From Pseudomonas lurida (GTDB lineage Bacteria; Pseudomonadota; Gammaproteobacteria; Pseudomonadales; Pseudomonadaceae), in the NCBI RefSeq assembly GCF_002563895.1, contig NZ_PDJB01000001.1, forward strand, positions 4,757,501-4,821,500: DNA of 64,000 nt. Reading direction: 5' to 3'. The notes under the pieces are model-generated. The model worked only from the letters and a program-made list of their open reading frames with translations, had not been told where the DNA came from and searched no databases. The position numbers and the translations under genes were made by a program. Shown here in pieces: positions 54,899-63,794 of the stretch. Positions within the stretch are counted from its first letter, which is position 1. Every line of letters begins with the position of its first letter.

Positions 54899-55881
54899 TC
54901 AGCAACCACCGGCAATGGCTTCTTCTGCAGTGGCGCCACACCGTTCTTGATCGCGACAATTTCCGCCATCAGCGACAACGCGATCTCCGACGGAGTGTGG
55001 CTGCCAATATGCAAACCAATCGGCCCATGCAGACGCGCAATCGCCTCGGCAGACAGTCCCAGCGCAGCCAGGTTTTCGCGCCGCTTCTGGCTGTTGACCC
55101 GTGAACCCAGCGCGCCAATGTAGAACGCGCTGGAGTTCAATGCTGTCAGCAACGCCATGTCATCCAGCCGCGGGTCGTGGGTCAGGCAGACGATGGCCGT
55201 GCGTTCATCCGTGTGGATATTGAGCACCGCTTCATCGGGCATGCCCGGCACGAAGCGACCGTGCTGCGCTTCCCAGCCATAGACGAATTCATCACGCGGG
55301 TCGCAGATTAGCACCTCGAAATCCAGCAAGCGCGCCATCTCTGCCACATAGCGCGACAGCTGCCCGGCGCCGATCAGCAGCAGGCGCCAGCGCGGGCCGT
55401 AGATGGCCCGCAAGCGCTCGCCGTCGAAGGTGACCCCGTCGGTCTTGCTTGCGCTGCTCAAGGTGACGTTGCCGCTGGCCAGGTCCAGCTCACGCGCGAC
55501 GATCTGATGATCTTCACAACGCGCCAGCAGCTCAGACACCCACGCCCACTCACCCACACGCTCCTCGGTCAGGCGCAAGGTGCCACCACACGGCAGGCCA
55601 AAACGCGCCGCCTCATCGCGGGTAACGCCGTAGGTCACCAACTGGACCGGCGGCCCGTCCGCTGGCAACCGACCATCCTGCAGGCGCGCAATCAAGTCAT
55701 CCTCGATGCAGCCGCCCGACACCGAGCCGATCACCACCCCATCGCCTCTCAGCGCCAGCATGGCACCTGGCGGGCGCGGCGCACTGCCCCAGGTTTGAAC
55801 AACGCTATATAACACTACCTGCTGCCCGGCACGGCGCCATTCGAGCACGCTGCGCAGGACATTCAAATCAACACTGTCCAC
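54895..55881 (-). CDS. XdhC family protein (xanthine dehydrogenase accessory factor)
   Basis: 328 aa from GTG 55881, preceded by GGAGG. XdhC motifs VSGGCIEDDL and FGLPCGGTLRL at the N-terminus; Rossmann LLIGAGQLSRYVAEMARLLD and ALNSSAFYIGALGSR in the C-terminal domain. XdhC inserts or sulfurates the molybdenum cofactor of xanthine-dehydrogenase-type enzymes. Paired with MocA; no dehydrogenase nearby. Confidence 0.9.
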   Translation of the reverse strand: MDSVDLNVLRSVLEWRRAGQQVVLYSVVQTWGSAPRPPGAMLALRGDGVVIGSVSGGCIEDDLIARLQDGRLPADGPPVQLVTYGVTRDEAARFGLPCGGTLRLTEERVGEWAWVSELLARCEDHQIVARELDLASGNVTLSSASKTDGVTFDGERLRAIYGPRWRLLLIGAGQLSRYVAEMARLLDFEVLICDPRDEFVYGWEAQHGRFVPGMPDEAVLNIHTDERTAIVCLTHDPRLDDMALLTALNSSAFYIGALGSRVNSQKRRENLAALGLSAEAIARLHGPIGLHIGSHTPSEIALSLMAEIVAIKNGVAPLQKKPLPVVAE

Positions 55882-56077
55882 ATATCCTCCCGCACGCGCT
55901 CCAGCGCAAATGCTCACTTGATGATCGCATGTAGATCGTGCCGCGCGACGCAAATTTCATCCGCAAAGCCCCATCCGACCAAATAGGCTTTTAAATAAAA
56001 ACAGGCCTCATCGGCGCGTGATGAAGTGCTCACTTAATGTAAATCAAAACACGCTGAAAATGACCTAGCAGAAACGC

Positions 56078-56104
56078 AAACGCCCCGAACCAGTCGGGGC
56101 GTTT
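56078..56104 (-). terminator. Rho-independent terminator of dctA
   Basis: AAACGCCCCGA and TCGGGGCGTTT around ACCAG, ending the dctA transcript; A/T runs on both sides. Confidence 0.85.
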
Positions 56105-56142
56105 GTGGGTAGCGGTTGGCGTCAGGTCACGCCATCAGCCGC

Positions 56143-57474
56143 TTACTTGACGACAGGAGCCGGGCCTTCGGCCACGCCCAGGTCGTCGATTTCGCGGGTT
56201 TCCGAAATACCGGTACCGCCGGAAGCCAGTTCGCTTTGCAGCTTGTCGGTGTCCAGTTCCTTGACCCACTTGGCCACAACGATGGTGGCAACGGCGTTAC
56301 CAACGAGGTTGGTCAGCGCACGGGCTTCGGACATGAAGCGGTCGATACCCAGGATCAGCGCCAGGCCGGCAACCGGCAGGTGGCCTACGGCCGACAGGGT
56401 CGCAGCCAGTACGATGAAGCCCGAACCGGTCACGCCTGCAGCGCCTTTGGAGGACAGCAACAACACCAGTAGCAGGGTGATCTGGTGCGTGATGTCCATG
56501 TGGGTGTCCGTCGCCTGGGCGATGAACACGGCAGCCATGGTCAGGTAGATCGACGTACCGTCAAGGTTGAACGAGTAGCCAGTCGGGATAACCAGGCCTA
56601 CCACAGACTTCTTGGCACCCAGGCGCTCCATCTTGATCAGCATGCGTGGCAGTGCGGATTCGGAGGAGGAAGTACCCAGGACGATCAGCAGCTCTTCACG
56701 GATGTAGCGAATCAGTTTGATCACGCTGAAACCGTGGGCGCGGCAGATACCACCCAGCACCACCAGCACGAACAGGATGCAGGTGATGTAGAAGCAGATC
56801 ATCAACTGGCCCAGTTGCACCAGGGAACCTACACCGTAGGCACCGATGGTGAACGCCATGGCGCCCAGGGCACCGATTGGCGCGAGCTTCATGATCATGT
56901 TGATGATGTTGAACATCACGTGAGCGAAGCGATCGATGAAGTCCAGGACAGGCTTGCCGTAGGCACCCAGGCGGTGCAAGGCGAAACCGAAGATCACCGA
57001 GAACATCAGCACTTGCAGGATGTCGCCGTTGGCGAAGGCGCCGACGATGGTGTTAGGGATCACATTGAGGATAAAGCCGACGATGCTCTGGTCTTTACCG
57101 GCAGTGACGTAGGCGGCCACTTTCGAGGCGTCCAGGGTCGCTACGTCGATGTGCATGCCGGCGCCCGGTTGCACGACGTTCACCACGATCAGGCCGATCA
57201 GCAGCGCGACGGTAGAAACGATTTCGAAGTACAGCAGCGCATAGCCGCCGGTTTTGCCGACCGATTTCATGCTTTGCATGCCAGCGATGCCGCTGACAAC
57301 GGTGCAGAAGATGATCGGGGCGATGACCATTTTGATCAGTTTGATGAACCCGTCACCCAGTGGCTTGAGGGCCACACCGGTCTGCGGGTAGAAGTGACCG
57401 AGCAAAATACCGATAACGATTGCAACGATCACCTGGAAGTACAGGGATTTGTAGATTGGCTGACGAGTCGTCAT
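56143..57474 (-). CDS. dctA: C4-dicarboxylate/proton symporter
   Basis: 443 aa, DAACS family, with eight helices and two hairpin loops. Starts [20 protein letters not shown] at 57474. Conserved [12 protein letters not shown] and [12 protein letters not shown] substrate-site motifs. Takes up succinate, fumarate and malate. A sigma-54 promoter sits 137 bases upstream, and one copy of the palindrome shared with the divergent araC gene lies in its leader. Confidence 0.96.
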   Translation of the reverse strand: MTTRQPIYKSLYFQVIVAIVIGILLGHFYPQTGVALKPLGDGFIKLIKMVIAPIIFCTVVSGIAGMQSMKSVGKTGGYALLYFEIVSTVALLIGLIVVNVVQPGAGMHIDVATLDASKVAAYVTAGKDQSIVGFILNVIPNTIVGAFANGDILQVLMFSVIFGFALHRLGAYGKPVLDFIDRFAHVMFNIINMIMKLAPIGALGAMAFTIGAYGVGSLVQLGQLMICFYITCILFVLVVLGGICRAHGFSVIKLIRYIREELLIVLGTSSSESALPRMLIKMERLGAKKSVVGLVIPTGYSFNLDGTSIYLTMAAVFIAQATDTHMDITHQITLLLVLLLSSKGAAGVTGSGFIVLAATLSAVGHLPVAGLALILGIDRFMSEARALTNLVGNAVATIVVAKWVKELDTDKLQSELASGGTGISETREIDDLGVAEGPAPVVK

Positions 57475-57499
57475 TGCAAAGTTCCTCAATCGTCCCGTG

Positions 57500-57515
57500 T
57501 GGCAAATATCCGCCA
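57500..57515. promoter_or_regulatory. Palindromic operator, degenerate copy, in dctA leader
   Basis: TGGCAAATATCCGCCA, two changes from GGCGGATATCCGCC. It lies 26 bases before the dctA ATG, downstream of the predicted start site, where a bound protein would block elongation. Confidence 0.5.
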
Positions 57516-57610
57516 TTGCCCACGACACTTGAATTGCGAACCCTCCTGCACTGGAGGGATTTGTTGTTTGCGAGGCCTATGGAATCCTGGCCTGCGCTGT
57601 ACTCCTTATC

Positions 57611-57625
57611 GCAAACGCCGTGCCA
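57611..57625 (-). promoter_or_regulatory. Sigma-54 promoter of dctA
   Basis: Minus strand TGGCACG-GCGT-TTGC, a full match to the -24/-12 consensus TGGCACG-N4-TTGC. Fits the known RpoN/DctB-DctD control of dctA in pseudomonads. Confidence 0.88.
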
Positions 57626-57703
57626 CTTTGCTGAAAAACCTTGAAGGCCTTTAGACATTAGGGCTCGGGGGTTCCAGGCTTCCCTCGAAGCAGCGAATCA
57701 AGT

Positions 57704-57717
57704 GGCGGATTTCCGCC
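57704..57717. promoter_or_regulatory. Palindromic operator copy in dctA-araC gap
   Basis: GGCGGATTTCCGCC, within the wider GTGGCGGATTTCCGCCCAC. 41 bases (about four helical turns) from the next copy at 57745. Confidence 0.6.
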
Positions 57718-57744
57718 CACTCATCCAATCCCGCCCTACAATTT

Positions 57745-57758
57745 GGCGGATATCCGCC
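57745..57758. promoter_or_regulatory. Perfect palindromic operator near araC promoter
   Basis: GGCGGATATCCGCC, perfect 14-base palindrome, two bases after a TACAAT -10-like box (57737-57742) of the araC gene; binding here should repress that gene. Confidence 0.65.
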
Positions 57759-57814
57759 TTGTGACCCCTTCCGGGGATGGCTACCATCCGCCCTTCAATG
57801 GACGAGGTCTTCGC

Positions 57815-58813
57815 ATGCGTGAACGTACCATCGCGAGTCATTACGCCCGGGCGGCCCTCGGCGGTGCGCGTCGGGTCGGTTACGACTACTCGGGCCTACT
57901 GGCGCAGGTGGGCATCACCCCGCAATTACTGACCGAACCCCGTGCCCGCATTGCGCCGGAACAATTCACCCGGCTGCTGCAGATGCTCTGGCGGGCGCTC
58001 GACGACGAATACCTGGGGTTCGCCGACGGCCCAAGCAAACGCGGCACGTTCGCCATGATGTGCCACGCACTGATCCACTGCCGCACCCTGGAAAAGGCGC
58101 TGGAACGCGGCTTACTATTTTATAGCCTATTCCCCCAGGGCCCGCGCTGGCAGCTGACACGCGAAGGCGATATGGCTCGATTGAGCCTGGACGACTCGCC
58201 GTTATGGGACCCGGACCATTTCCTCAGTGAATGCCTGCTGGTGATCTGGCATCGATTGGGCAGTTGGTTGATCGGCCAACGCATCCGGCTGCACCAGGCC
58301 ACGTTCAGCTACCCAATGCCGGCTCACGCCAGCGAATATGACCTGCTGTTTCCCTGCACCCTGGTGTTCGGTGCTCCGAACAGCAGCCTGGTGTTCCCCG
58401 CGCGCTATTTGAATATGCCGCTGTTGCAGGATGAGCGCACACTCAAGCACTTCCTGGAGCGCTCGCCCGCCGACTTGCTCTCTCGGCCAGACGAAGGCGA
58501 CAGTTTAAGCAGCCAATTGCGGCGCTTGCTGAGCCGCGACCGCACCCCCTGGCCTGACCTGGAGACCGTCGCCCAGCATCTGCATATCAGCCCACAGACG
58601 CTGCGCAGGCATTTGCGCGAAGAAGGTACCAGTTTTCAGGCACTCAAGGATGAGCTGCGGCGAGACATCGCCATCTATCATTTGGGCCGGGCGGATTTGT
58701 CATTGCAGGAGATTGCCGAGCAGTTGGGGTTTTCCGAACCGTCGGCGTTTCATCGGGCGTTCAAGAAGTGGACGGGATTAACGCCGGGGGCGTATCGCGC
58801 GCAGGAGAGTTAG
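57815..58813 (+). CDS. AraC-family transcriptional regulator beside dctA
   Basis: 332 aa. N-terminal arabinose-binding-domain-like region (GFADGPSKRGTFAMMCHALI, QATFSYPMPAHASEYDLLF) and C-terminal HTH_18 (QHLHISPQTLRRHLREEG, IAEQLGFSEPSAFHRAFKKW). ATG at 57815 with GAGG upstream. Its place next to dctA and phoQ matches P. aeruginosa PA1182. Palindromes flanking its promoter and inside the dctA leader suggest it, or another local protein, controls both. Ligand unknown. Confidence 0.85.
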   Translation: MRERTIASHYARAALGGARRVGYDYSGLLAQVGITPQLLTEPRARIAPEQFTRLLQMLWRALDDEYLGFADGPSKRGTFAMMCHALIHCRTLEKALERGLLFYSLFPQGPRWQLTREGDMARLSLDDSPLWDPDHFLSECLLVIWHRLGSWLIGQRIRLHQATFSYPMPAHASEYDLLFPCTLVFGAPNSSLVFPARYLNMPLLQDERTLKHFLERSPADLLSRPDEGDSLSSQLRRLLSRDRTPWPDLETVAQHLHISPQTLRRHLREEGTSFQALKDELRRDIAIYHLGRADLSLQEIAEQLGFSEPSAFHRAFKKWTGLTPGAYRAQES

Positions 58814-58839
58814 AGGGATGTTGTCTGGACTGGCCTCTA

Positions 58840-58938
58840 CGCGGGCAAGCCCGCTCCCACATTTTGACCGGGTTCACACATAGTTGATGTGTGCACCCAA
58901 ACCCACTGTGGGAGTTGGCTTGCCTGCGATGAGGCCGG
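58840..58938. repeat. Two REP units in outward orientation
   Basis: CGCGGGCAAGCCCGCTCCCACA ending at 58861 (22 bases) and TGTGGGAGTTGGCTTGCC from about 58908, arranged opposite to a normal REPIN, with a CACACAT/ATGTGTG palindrome between. Between convergent araC and phoQ. Confidence 0.75.
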
Positions 58939-58953
58939 CACAGCCAATGAAGG

Positions 58954-60300
58954 TCAAACGGCCGGAAAGTGAATCTTGAAGGCAGCCCCGCCCAACGGCG
59001 AATCCCCCAGGGTCAGCCGCGCGCCGTAGCTTTCAATAATATCCTTGACCACCGCCAAGCCAATCCCTTGCCCCGGATGCTGGCGGTCCAGTCGTTCTCC
59101 CCTTTGCAGGATTCGCGCACGCTGATCCGGCGGCACACCGGGGCCGTCGTCTTCGATGCACAACTCGGTGCCTTCCAGGCTTTCCACCAGGCTGATGCGC
59201 ACCTCGCTCAGGCACAGGCGGTAGGCGTTTTCGAGCAGGTTGCCGAGCAATTCCAGCAAGGCGCCCTTCTCGATCGGCACATCGCACTCCTCTGGCAGTT
59301 CGAAGGTTACCGTGACGCGTTTGTCGCGGTACACCTTGTCCAGCGTATCGCACAGGCTTTGCAACACCGGCGCCAGGCGCACCTGGTGGCGCACCAGGCC
59401 GCTTTTGCGCAGGCTGGCGCGCTGCAACTGGTAGCTGATCTGCTGGCTCATGCGCTCGATCTGCGACTGCAGCACCCAGGCCTGGTCGCGGTCTTCCGGG
59501 CGCTGGGCCATGTCTTCGCTCACGCCTTGCAGTACCGCGAGCGGGGTTTTCAGGCTGTGGGCCAAGTCGTCAAGGGAATCGCGGTAGCGGGCACGCTGCT
59601 CACGCTCACTGTGCAGCAAGCGGTTGAGGGAGCCGGTAAGGCGCAACAATTCTCTCGGGTGTTGTTCGGAGAGGCTCTCGCGGGTGCCACCTTCGATCTG
59701 GTCGAGTTCCTGGCTCAGCCGCCGCAGCGCTTGCAAGCCCCAGGTCAGGCCCAGCCACAGCAGGGTCAGCAGCACCAGCAAGGCTGCGCCGAAGCCCAGG
59801 TAGAGGTTTTCGCGCAAGCCTTCGAGGGTCAACTGGTATTCGCGCACCGGTTGCAAGGCGACGATACTGAACGCCGCGCTCTTGCCGCCCAGCAGCTTGA
59901 CCTCGACGTCATACACGAAGAATTCCTGGCCATTGGCCTCGCGAATCCGCGCAAACTCGTTGCCACGCCCGTCATAGCGCGGTTTGTAATTGATGTTTTC
60001 TTCCTTGGTCGCCCGCGAACGCCACACCAGATGGCCTTCACGGTCATAGATATACCCGAGCAGGCGGCTATCGGTGAGGTTGAAGCGCTCGTCCGGCAAC
60101 TGCGCCGGCATTTGCAGGCGGTTGTTTTCGACCCGCGCGGCGGAGATCAGGGTAGTGACATCCGACGCCAGGCGCTGCTCGATGGAGTCCTGCAACGCCA
60201 GGCTGAATGCCCCCTGCATGGCCGGCAACAAGCCCAGCATGAACAGCACGGCCAGGGTGGCGGCCGCCAGCATCAAGCGCACGCGTAGCGAGCGAATCAA
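58954..60300 (-). CDS. phoQ: PhoQ-type sensor histidine kinase
   Basis: 448 aa. Two membrane helices (about 8-30 and 163-185) enclosing a periplasmic sensor domain, HAMP-like linker, phospho-accepting H248 in LDDLAHSLKTPLAVL, N box GNLLENAYRLC, and ATPase GPGVPPDQR and GIGLAVVKDI. Senses divalent cations and cationic peptides by family. ATG overlaps the phoP stop by four bases. Confidence 0.93.
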   Translation of the reverse strand: MIRSLRVRLMLAAATLAVLFMLGLLPAMQGAFSLALQDSIEQRLASDVTTLISAARVENNRLQMPAQLPDERFNLTDSRLLGYIYDREGHLVWRSRATKEENINYKPRYDGRGNEFARIREANGQEFFVYDVEVKLLGGKSAAFSIVALQPVREYQLTLEGLRENLYLGFGAALLVLLTLLWLGLTWGLQALRRLSQELDQIEGGTRESLSEQHPRELLRLTGSLNRLLHSEREQRARYRDSLDDLAHSLKTPLAVLQGVSEDMAQRPEDRDQAWVLQSQIERMSQQISYQLQRASLRKSGLVRHQVRLAPVLQSLCDTLDKVYRDKRVTVTFELPEECDVPIEKGALLELLGNLLENAYRLCLSEVRISLVESLEGTELCIEDDGPGVPPDQRARILQRGERLDRQHPGQGIGLAVVKDIIESYGARLTLGDSPLGGAAFKIHFPAV

Positions 60301-60974
60301 CGGCAGCGCTCATTGAACAGGTAGCCCAGGCCACGCACGGTGTCGATCGGCTTGAACCCGCCCGGGCCTTCGAGCTTGCGGCGCAGGCGACCGACCAGCA
60401 CTTCGATCACGTTCGGATCACGCTCGTCGTCGTCAGGGTAGAGCTGCTCCATCAAGCGATCCTTGGCGACCACTTGTTGATGATGGCGCATCAAGTATTC
60501 GAGGATGCGGTATTCATACGCCGTCAACGCCAGCGGTTGCTCCTCGAGGGACGCCTGCTTGCGGTTGAGGTCCAGCAGCAAGGGGCCAGCCACGATGGTC
60601 GACTGGGTAAACCCGCTGGAGCGGCGCAGCAAGGCGTTCATCCGCGCCTCCAGCTCTTCGAACTGGAACGGCTTGACCACATAGTCGTCAGCGCCGGCAG
60701 CCAGGCCCTCGACCTTGTCCTGCCAGTTGCCGCGGGCGGTGAGGATCAGGATCGGGAAGGTCTTGGCCTGGCTGCGCAGTTGGCGGATCAGGTCCAGGCC
60801 GCCCATGCCCGGCAAACCCAGGTCGATGATCGCCAGGTCATGATTGAACTGGCCCGTCTGGTACAGGGCTTCCTCGGCATTGGCCACGGCCTCGACCACG
60901 TGCCCGCTGTCGGTCAGGCGGGTAAACAGGTGATGACGCAGCAGCGCCTCATCTTCCACCACCAGCAATTTCAT
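60297..60974 (-). CDS. phoP: PhoP-type response regulator
   Basis: 225 aa OmpR/PhoB-type. Receiver with phospho-acceptor D51 (AIIDLGLPG), K in YVVKPFQFEEL, and winged helix (LTAYEYRILEYLMRHHQQVV, VRGLGYLFNER). ATG at 60974. Preceded by a small secreted-protein gene with four PhoP-type half sites in its promoter, suggesting autoregulation. Confidence 0.94.
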   Translation of the reverse strand: MKLLVVEDEALLRHHLFTRLTDSGHVVEAVANAEEALYQTGQFNHDLAIIDLGLPGMGGLDLIRQLRSQAKTFPILILTARGNWQDKVEGLAAGADDYVVKPFQFEELEARMNALLRRSSGFTQSTIVAGPLLLDLNRKQASLEEQPLALTAYEYRILEYLMRHHQQVVAKDRLMEQLYPDDDERDPNVIEVLVGRLRRKLEGPGGFKPIDTVRGLGYLFNERCR

Positions 60975-60992
60975 AAGGCTCTCCAAAGCAAA

Positions 60993-61301
60993 TCAACTGT
61001 CCGACAGAGGGATATCATAGCGGCCCTGCAGGTCTTGCGGGCGCAGTTTAATGCCATTGAACTGCCCGGTCAGGTGTTCATAGCCAACGCGGTAGCCCGG
61101 TTGCGGGGTTACCAGGCCCAGGGACTGGCCCCAGGGCGAGGGTTGGCTGCCAGCCTCTTCGAAGCTGACACGCTGGATCAAGGTGCTGGACTTCTTGGTT
61201 TTCTCGCTGCCGAATGCGGCAAAGGCACCGTCAGCGGCCTGGGCCCCGGCAGTGGCACTGAGCATGGTTAACGCCAACATCAGCTTTTTGATCGCAGTCA
61301 T
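60993..61301 (-). CDS. Small secreted hypothetical protein upstream of phoP
   Basis: 102 aa with a signal peptide (MTAIKKLMLALTMLSATAGAQA). Mature part includes SPWGQSLGLVTPQPGYRVGY and ends RYDIPLSDS; no recognised domain. First gene of the operon with phoP-phoQ (18 bases from phoP) and directly behind the fourfold PhoP-type site, so probably a PhoP-induced periplasmic protein, perhaps one that modulates PhoQ. That last point is inference. Confidence 0.75.
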   Translation of the reverse strand: MTAIKKLMLALTMLSATAGAQAADGAFAAFGSEKTKKSSTLIQRVSFEEAGSQPSPWGQSLGLVTPQPGYRVGYEHLTGQFNGIKLRPQDLQGRYDIPLSDS

Positions 61302-61363
61302 GGGGTTACCTCTACGCGTTTGGCTGTAGGCACTGGTGTAGGTCCAAGGCTACGCAGGCGCCC

Positions 61364-61402
61364 CTGAACTTCTCCTGAACAGGCTCTGAACCTCACCTGA
61401 AC
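61364..61402 (-). promoter_or_regulatory. Four tandem PhoP-type half sites
   Basis: On the minus strand GTTCAG four times at exact 11-base spacing (plus strand CTGAAC at 61364, 61375, 61386, 61397). OmpR-type regulators bind such direct repeats. A -10-like TAGCCT (61347-61352) lies 11 bases downstream, the usual distance of a PhoP box. Confidence 0.8.
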
Positions 61403-61448
61403 CGCAGCGGGCTATCCTCGCGCCCATCAACTCGGCAAAATACCGCCC

Positions 61449-62165
61449 ATGAATTCCCTACCCGCTTGCTGCACCCCACTCGACGCCCATTGGCCCCTGC
61501 CTGAACCCTTGCGGGGCGCAGTGTTTCTCAGCACGCGTTTTGACCCGGCCCTGTTAACGGCAGGCGACTTCCAGCGCAGTGCCGTGCCGCCCCCGGCCAG
61601 CATCCAGCGCTCGGTGGCCAAGCGCCAGGCCGAGTTCCTGGCTGGACGGCTGTGCGCCCGCGCCGCCCTGCAGCAACTCGATCACCTCGACTGCATCCCC
61701 GCGATCGGTGAAGACCGCGCGCCGGTGTGGCCCGCGCATATCAGCGGCTCCATTACCCACAGCACCGGGCATGCCGCGGCGATTGTCGCGTACAAGGCGC
61801 AATGGCGTGGGCTGGGAATGGACCTGGAGAACGTACTGAGCCTGGAGCGGGCGGAGCGCTTGGCCGGGGAAATTCTGACGGCCGATGAGCTACAGCGCAT
61901 GCGCGCCTTCCCGCGTGAGCAGCATGCCCTGCTGGTGACGCTGACGTTCTCGGCCAAGGAGAGCCTGTTCAAGGCGCTCTATCCGATTGTGCAGAAACGC
62001 TTTTATTTCGAACATGCCGAAATGCTGGAGTGGTCCGATTCAGGCCAACTGCGGCTGCGGCTGCTCACGGACCTTTCCAGCGAGTGGTGCCATGGCAAGG
62101 AACTGACCGCACAGTTTGCGGTACAGGACGAGCAGCTGTTGAGCCTGGTGGCTATCGGCGCCTGA
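61449..62165 (+). CDS. 4'-phosphopantetheinyl transferase (PcpS/EntD type)
   Basis: 238 aa. Motifs LAGRLCARAAL, SGSITHSTGHAAAIV, magnesium site GMDLE and FSAKESLFKALYP identify an EntD/PcpS-type transferase. It loads phosphopantetheine from CoA onto carrier domains; in P. aeruginosa the related PcpS serves both acyl carrier protein and siderophore synthetases. Divergent from the phoP operon; the four PhoP-type sites lie between, so co-regulation is possible. Confidence 0.92.
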   Translation: MNSLPACCTPLDAHWPLPEPLRGAVFLSTRFDPALLTAGDFQRSAVPPPASIQRSVAKRQAEFLAGRLCARAALQQLDHLDCIPAIGEDRAPVWPAHISGSITHSTGHAAAIVAYKAQWRGLGMDLENVLSLERAERLAGEILTADELQRMRAFPREQHALLVTLTFSAKESLFKALYPIVQKRFYFEHAEMLEWSDSGQLRLRLLTDLSSEWCHGKELTAQFAVQDEQLLSLVAIGA

Positions 62166-62183
62166 TCCATCGCGAACGCGGCA

Positions 62184-63794
62184 TCAGGATTTCTCCTGGT
62201 CCCGGGGCCAACTCAAGCTGAAACAGGCCCCACCCAAGTTATTGCTCTTGCTGATCAACGCCCGCCCGCCGTGCCAATAGATAATCCGCCGCACGATCGA
62301 CAACCCCAGGCCATGGCCACCGGAGGCGCGAGTGCGGCTGTCGTCCAGGCGCAGGAACGGCGTGAAGATGCGCTCCCAGGCACTTTCCGGCACGCCGGGG
62401 CCGTCATCTTCGACATCGATGCGGCAGCGCACCTGGCCCACCTGATAACTGATCAACACCTGGCCCTGGGCGTGGCGCATCGCATTGCTCACCAGATTCT
62501 GCAGCGCACGGTGCAGGTAACGCGGCTCGGCATCGACCCAGGCGTCGTCCCAATGCGCGGATGACAGGCAAATACCCCGGGCCACGTTGACCTGCGGACG
62601 CAGTGGCGATAATTCGCCGATCACCTGATCGAGCAGGGCATTGAGGTCGACCCGCTGGAAATTCAGCTCCGGCGATCCCTGTTCCAGGCGTGCGTAAGTC
62701 AGCATCTCGTCCACCAGGCCGTCGAGGTCCTGGATATCGCTGTCCATGCCTTCCAGGTATTTGCGCCGCGCCTCGGCGGTGGTGGCATCGCCGACCATCT
62801 CCAGGCCGAAACGCAGGCGTGCCACCGGCGTGCGCAGCTCGTGGGACACCGCGCGCACCAGTTCGCGCTGGATCGCCAGCAACTGCTGCAAGTGCTCGGC
62901 CATGCCATTGAACGCCGCGGCCAGGCGCCCCACCGAGTCGGCGCCGCGAGCCGGCACGCGGACTTCCAGGTTGCCCTTGGCGATGCGGGTGGCAGCAGCT
63001 TCCAGGCCGCGCAGCCGCCGCTCAAGCTGGCGCACCAATAGGTAGACGATCAAACCGATCAGGGTCAGGCTGATCAAGGCGATCAGGATCAGCCATTGCG
63101 CCGGATAAGGGTTCATTTGGTACAGCGGACCGATTTCCAGCACCCACGGCGTACCGACCATACCGGCGAACACGCGGATCGAATCACCGCCCTTGCCCAA
63201 GGCCATCACCGTATCGCCTTCCGACACGCGGCGGCGCTGATCTTCGTCCATGTCGGCCTGGTCGAGGGTCATCAGGTGCATATCAAAGCCGAACCCCTTG
63301 GCTTCTTTTATAGCCGCCAGGCGTTGCGGCTGCTCGGCCACCGGGAAGCGCACCAATTCGTCGGCCAGCAGGTAAATAGTCGCGCGCGCCAACTGTTCGC
63401 TGATCTGCTGCACTTCGCCGGTGAGCACCCACTGCTCCTGATTACTGACCAGGCGCAGCACCCGCGCGGCATGCGGCCCGGTCTGCTCCACCAGCACCTG
63501 GCCACGTTGCAGTTGATTGCGCTGGCTCAAGTCCAGTTGCGCATCGGCCAGCGGGCGCAATTCCAGCGGGATTCCCAGCAAACGCTCCCACACCGCCAGG
63601 GCACGCTGGCGCTCGATGGGGCTCATGGGTTGCAGGTTATCGCCCATCAACGCGAAGGTGCCGTGGGCCAGACGCTCGCGGTACTGGCCGCTGCGCACCT
63701 CGTTGAGCAGGTGCAGGGCCAGTACCCCAAGCAGCGCGACCAGGATCAGCGCCGCGCACATGCCGCCGTAGATGCGCAGGAAGATCGAGTTCAC
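62184..63794 (-). CDS. rstB: RstB-type sensor histidine kinase
   Basis: 536 aa. GTG start at 63794 overlaps the rstA stop. Two membrane helices (about 8-30 and 230-255), long periplasmic domain, HAMP (LEAAATRIAKGNLEVRVPA), H318 in AVSHELRTPVARLRFGLEM, N box NLVSNAMRH, G boxes. The Pseudomonas pair next to pcpS corresponds to RstA/RstB of P. aeruginosa. Signal unknown. Confidence 0.85.
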   Translation of the reverse strand: MNSIFLRIYGGMCAALILVALLGVLALHLLNEVRSGQYRERLAHGTFALMGDNLQPMSPIERQRALAVWERLLGIPLELRPLADAQLDLSQRNQLQRGQVLVEQTGPHAARVLRLVSNQEQWVLTGEVQQISEQLARATIYLLADELVRFPVAEQPQRLAAIKEAKGFGFDMHLMTLDQADMDEDQRRRVSEGDTVMALGKGGDSIRVFAGMVGTPWVLEIGPLYQMNPYPAQWLILIALISLTLIGLIVYLLVRQLERRLRGLEAAATRIAKGNLEVRVPARGADSVGRLAAAFNGMAEHLQQLLAIQRELVRAVSHELRTPVARLRFGLEMVGDATTAEARRKYLEGMDSDIQDLDGLVDEMLTYARLEQGSPELNFQRVDLNALLDQVIGELSPLRPQVNVARGICLSSAHWDDAWVDAEPRYLHRALQNLVSNAMRHAQGQVLISYQVGQVRCRIDVEDDGPGVPESAWERIFTPFLRLDDSRTRASGGHGLGLSIVRRIIYWHGGRALISKSNNLGGACFSLSWPRDQEKS

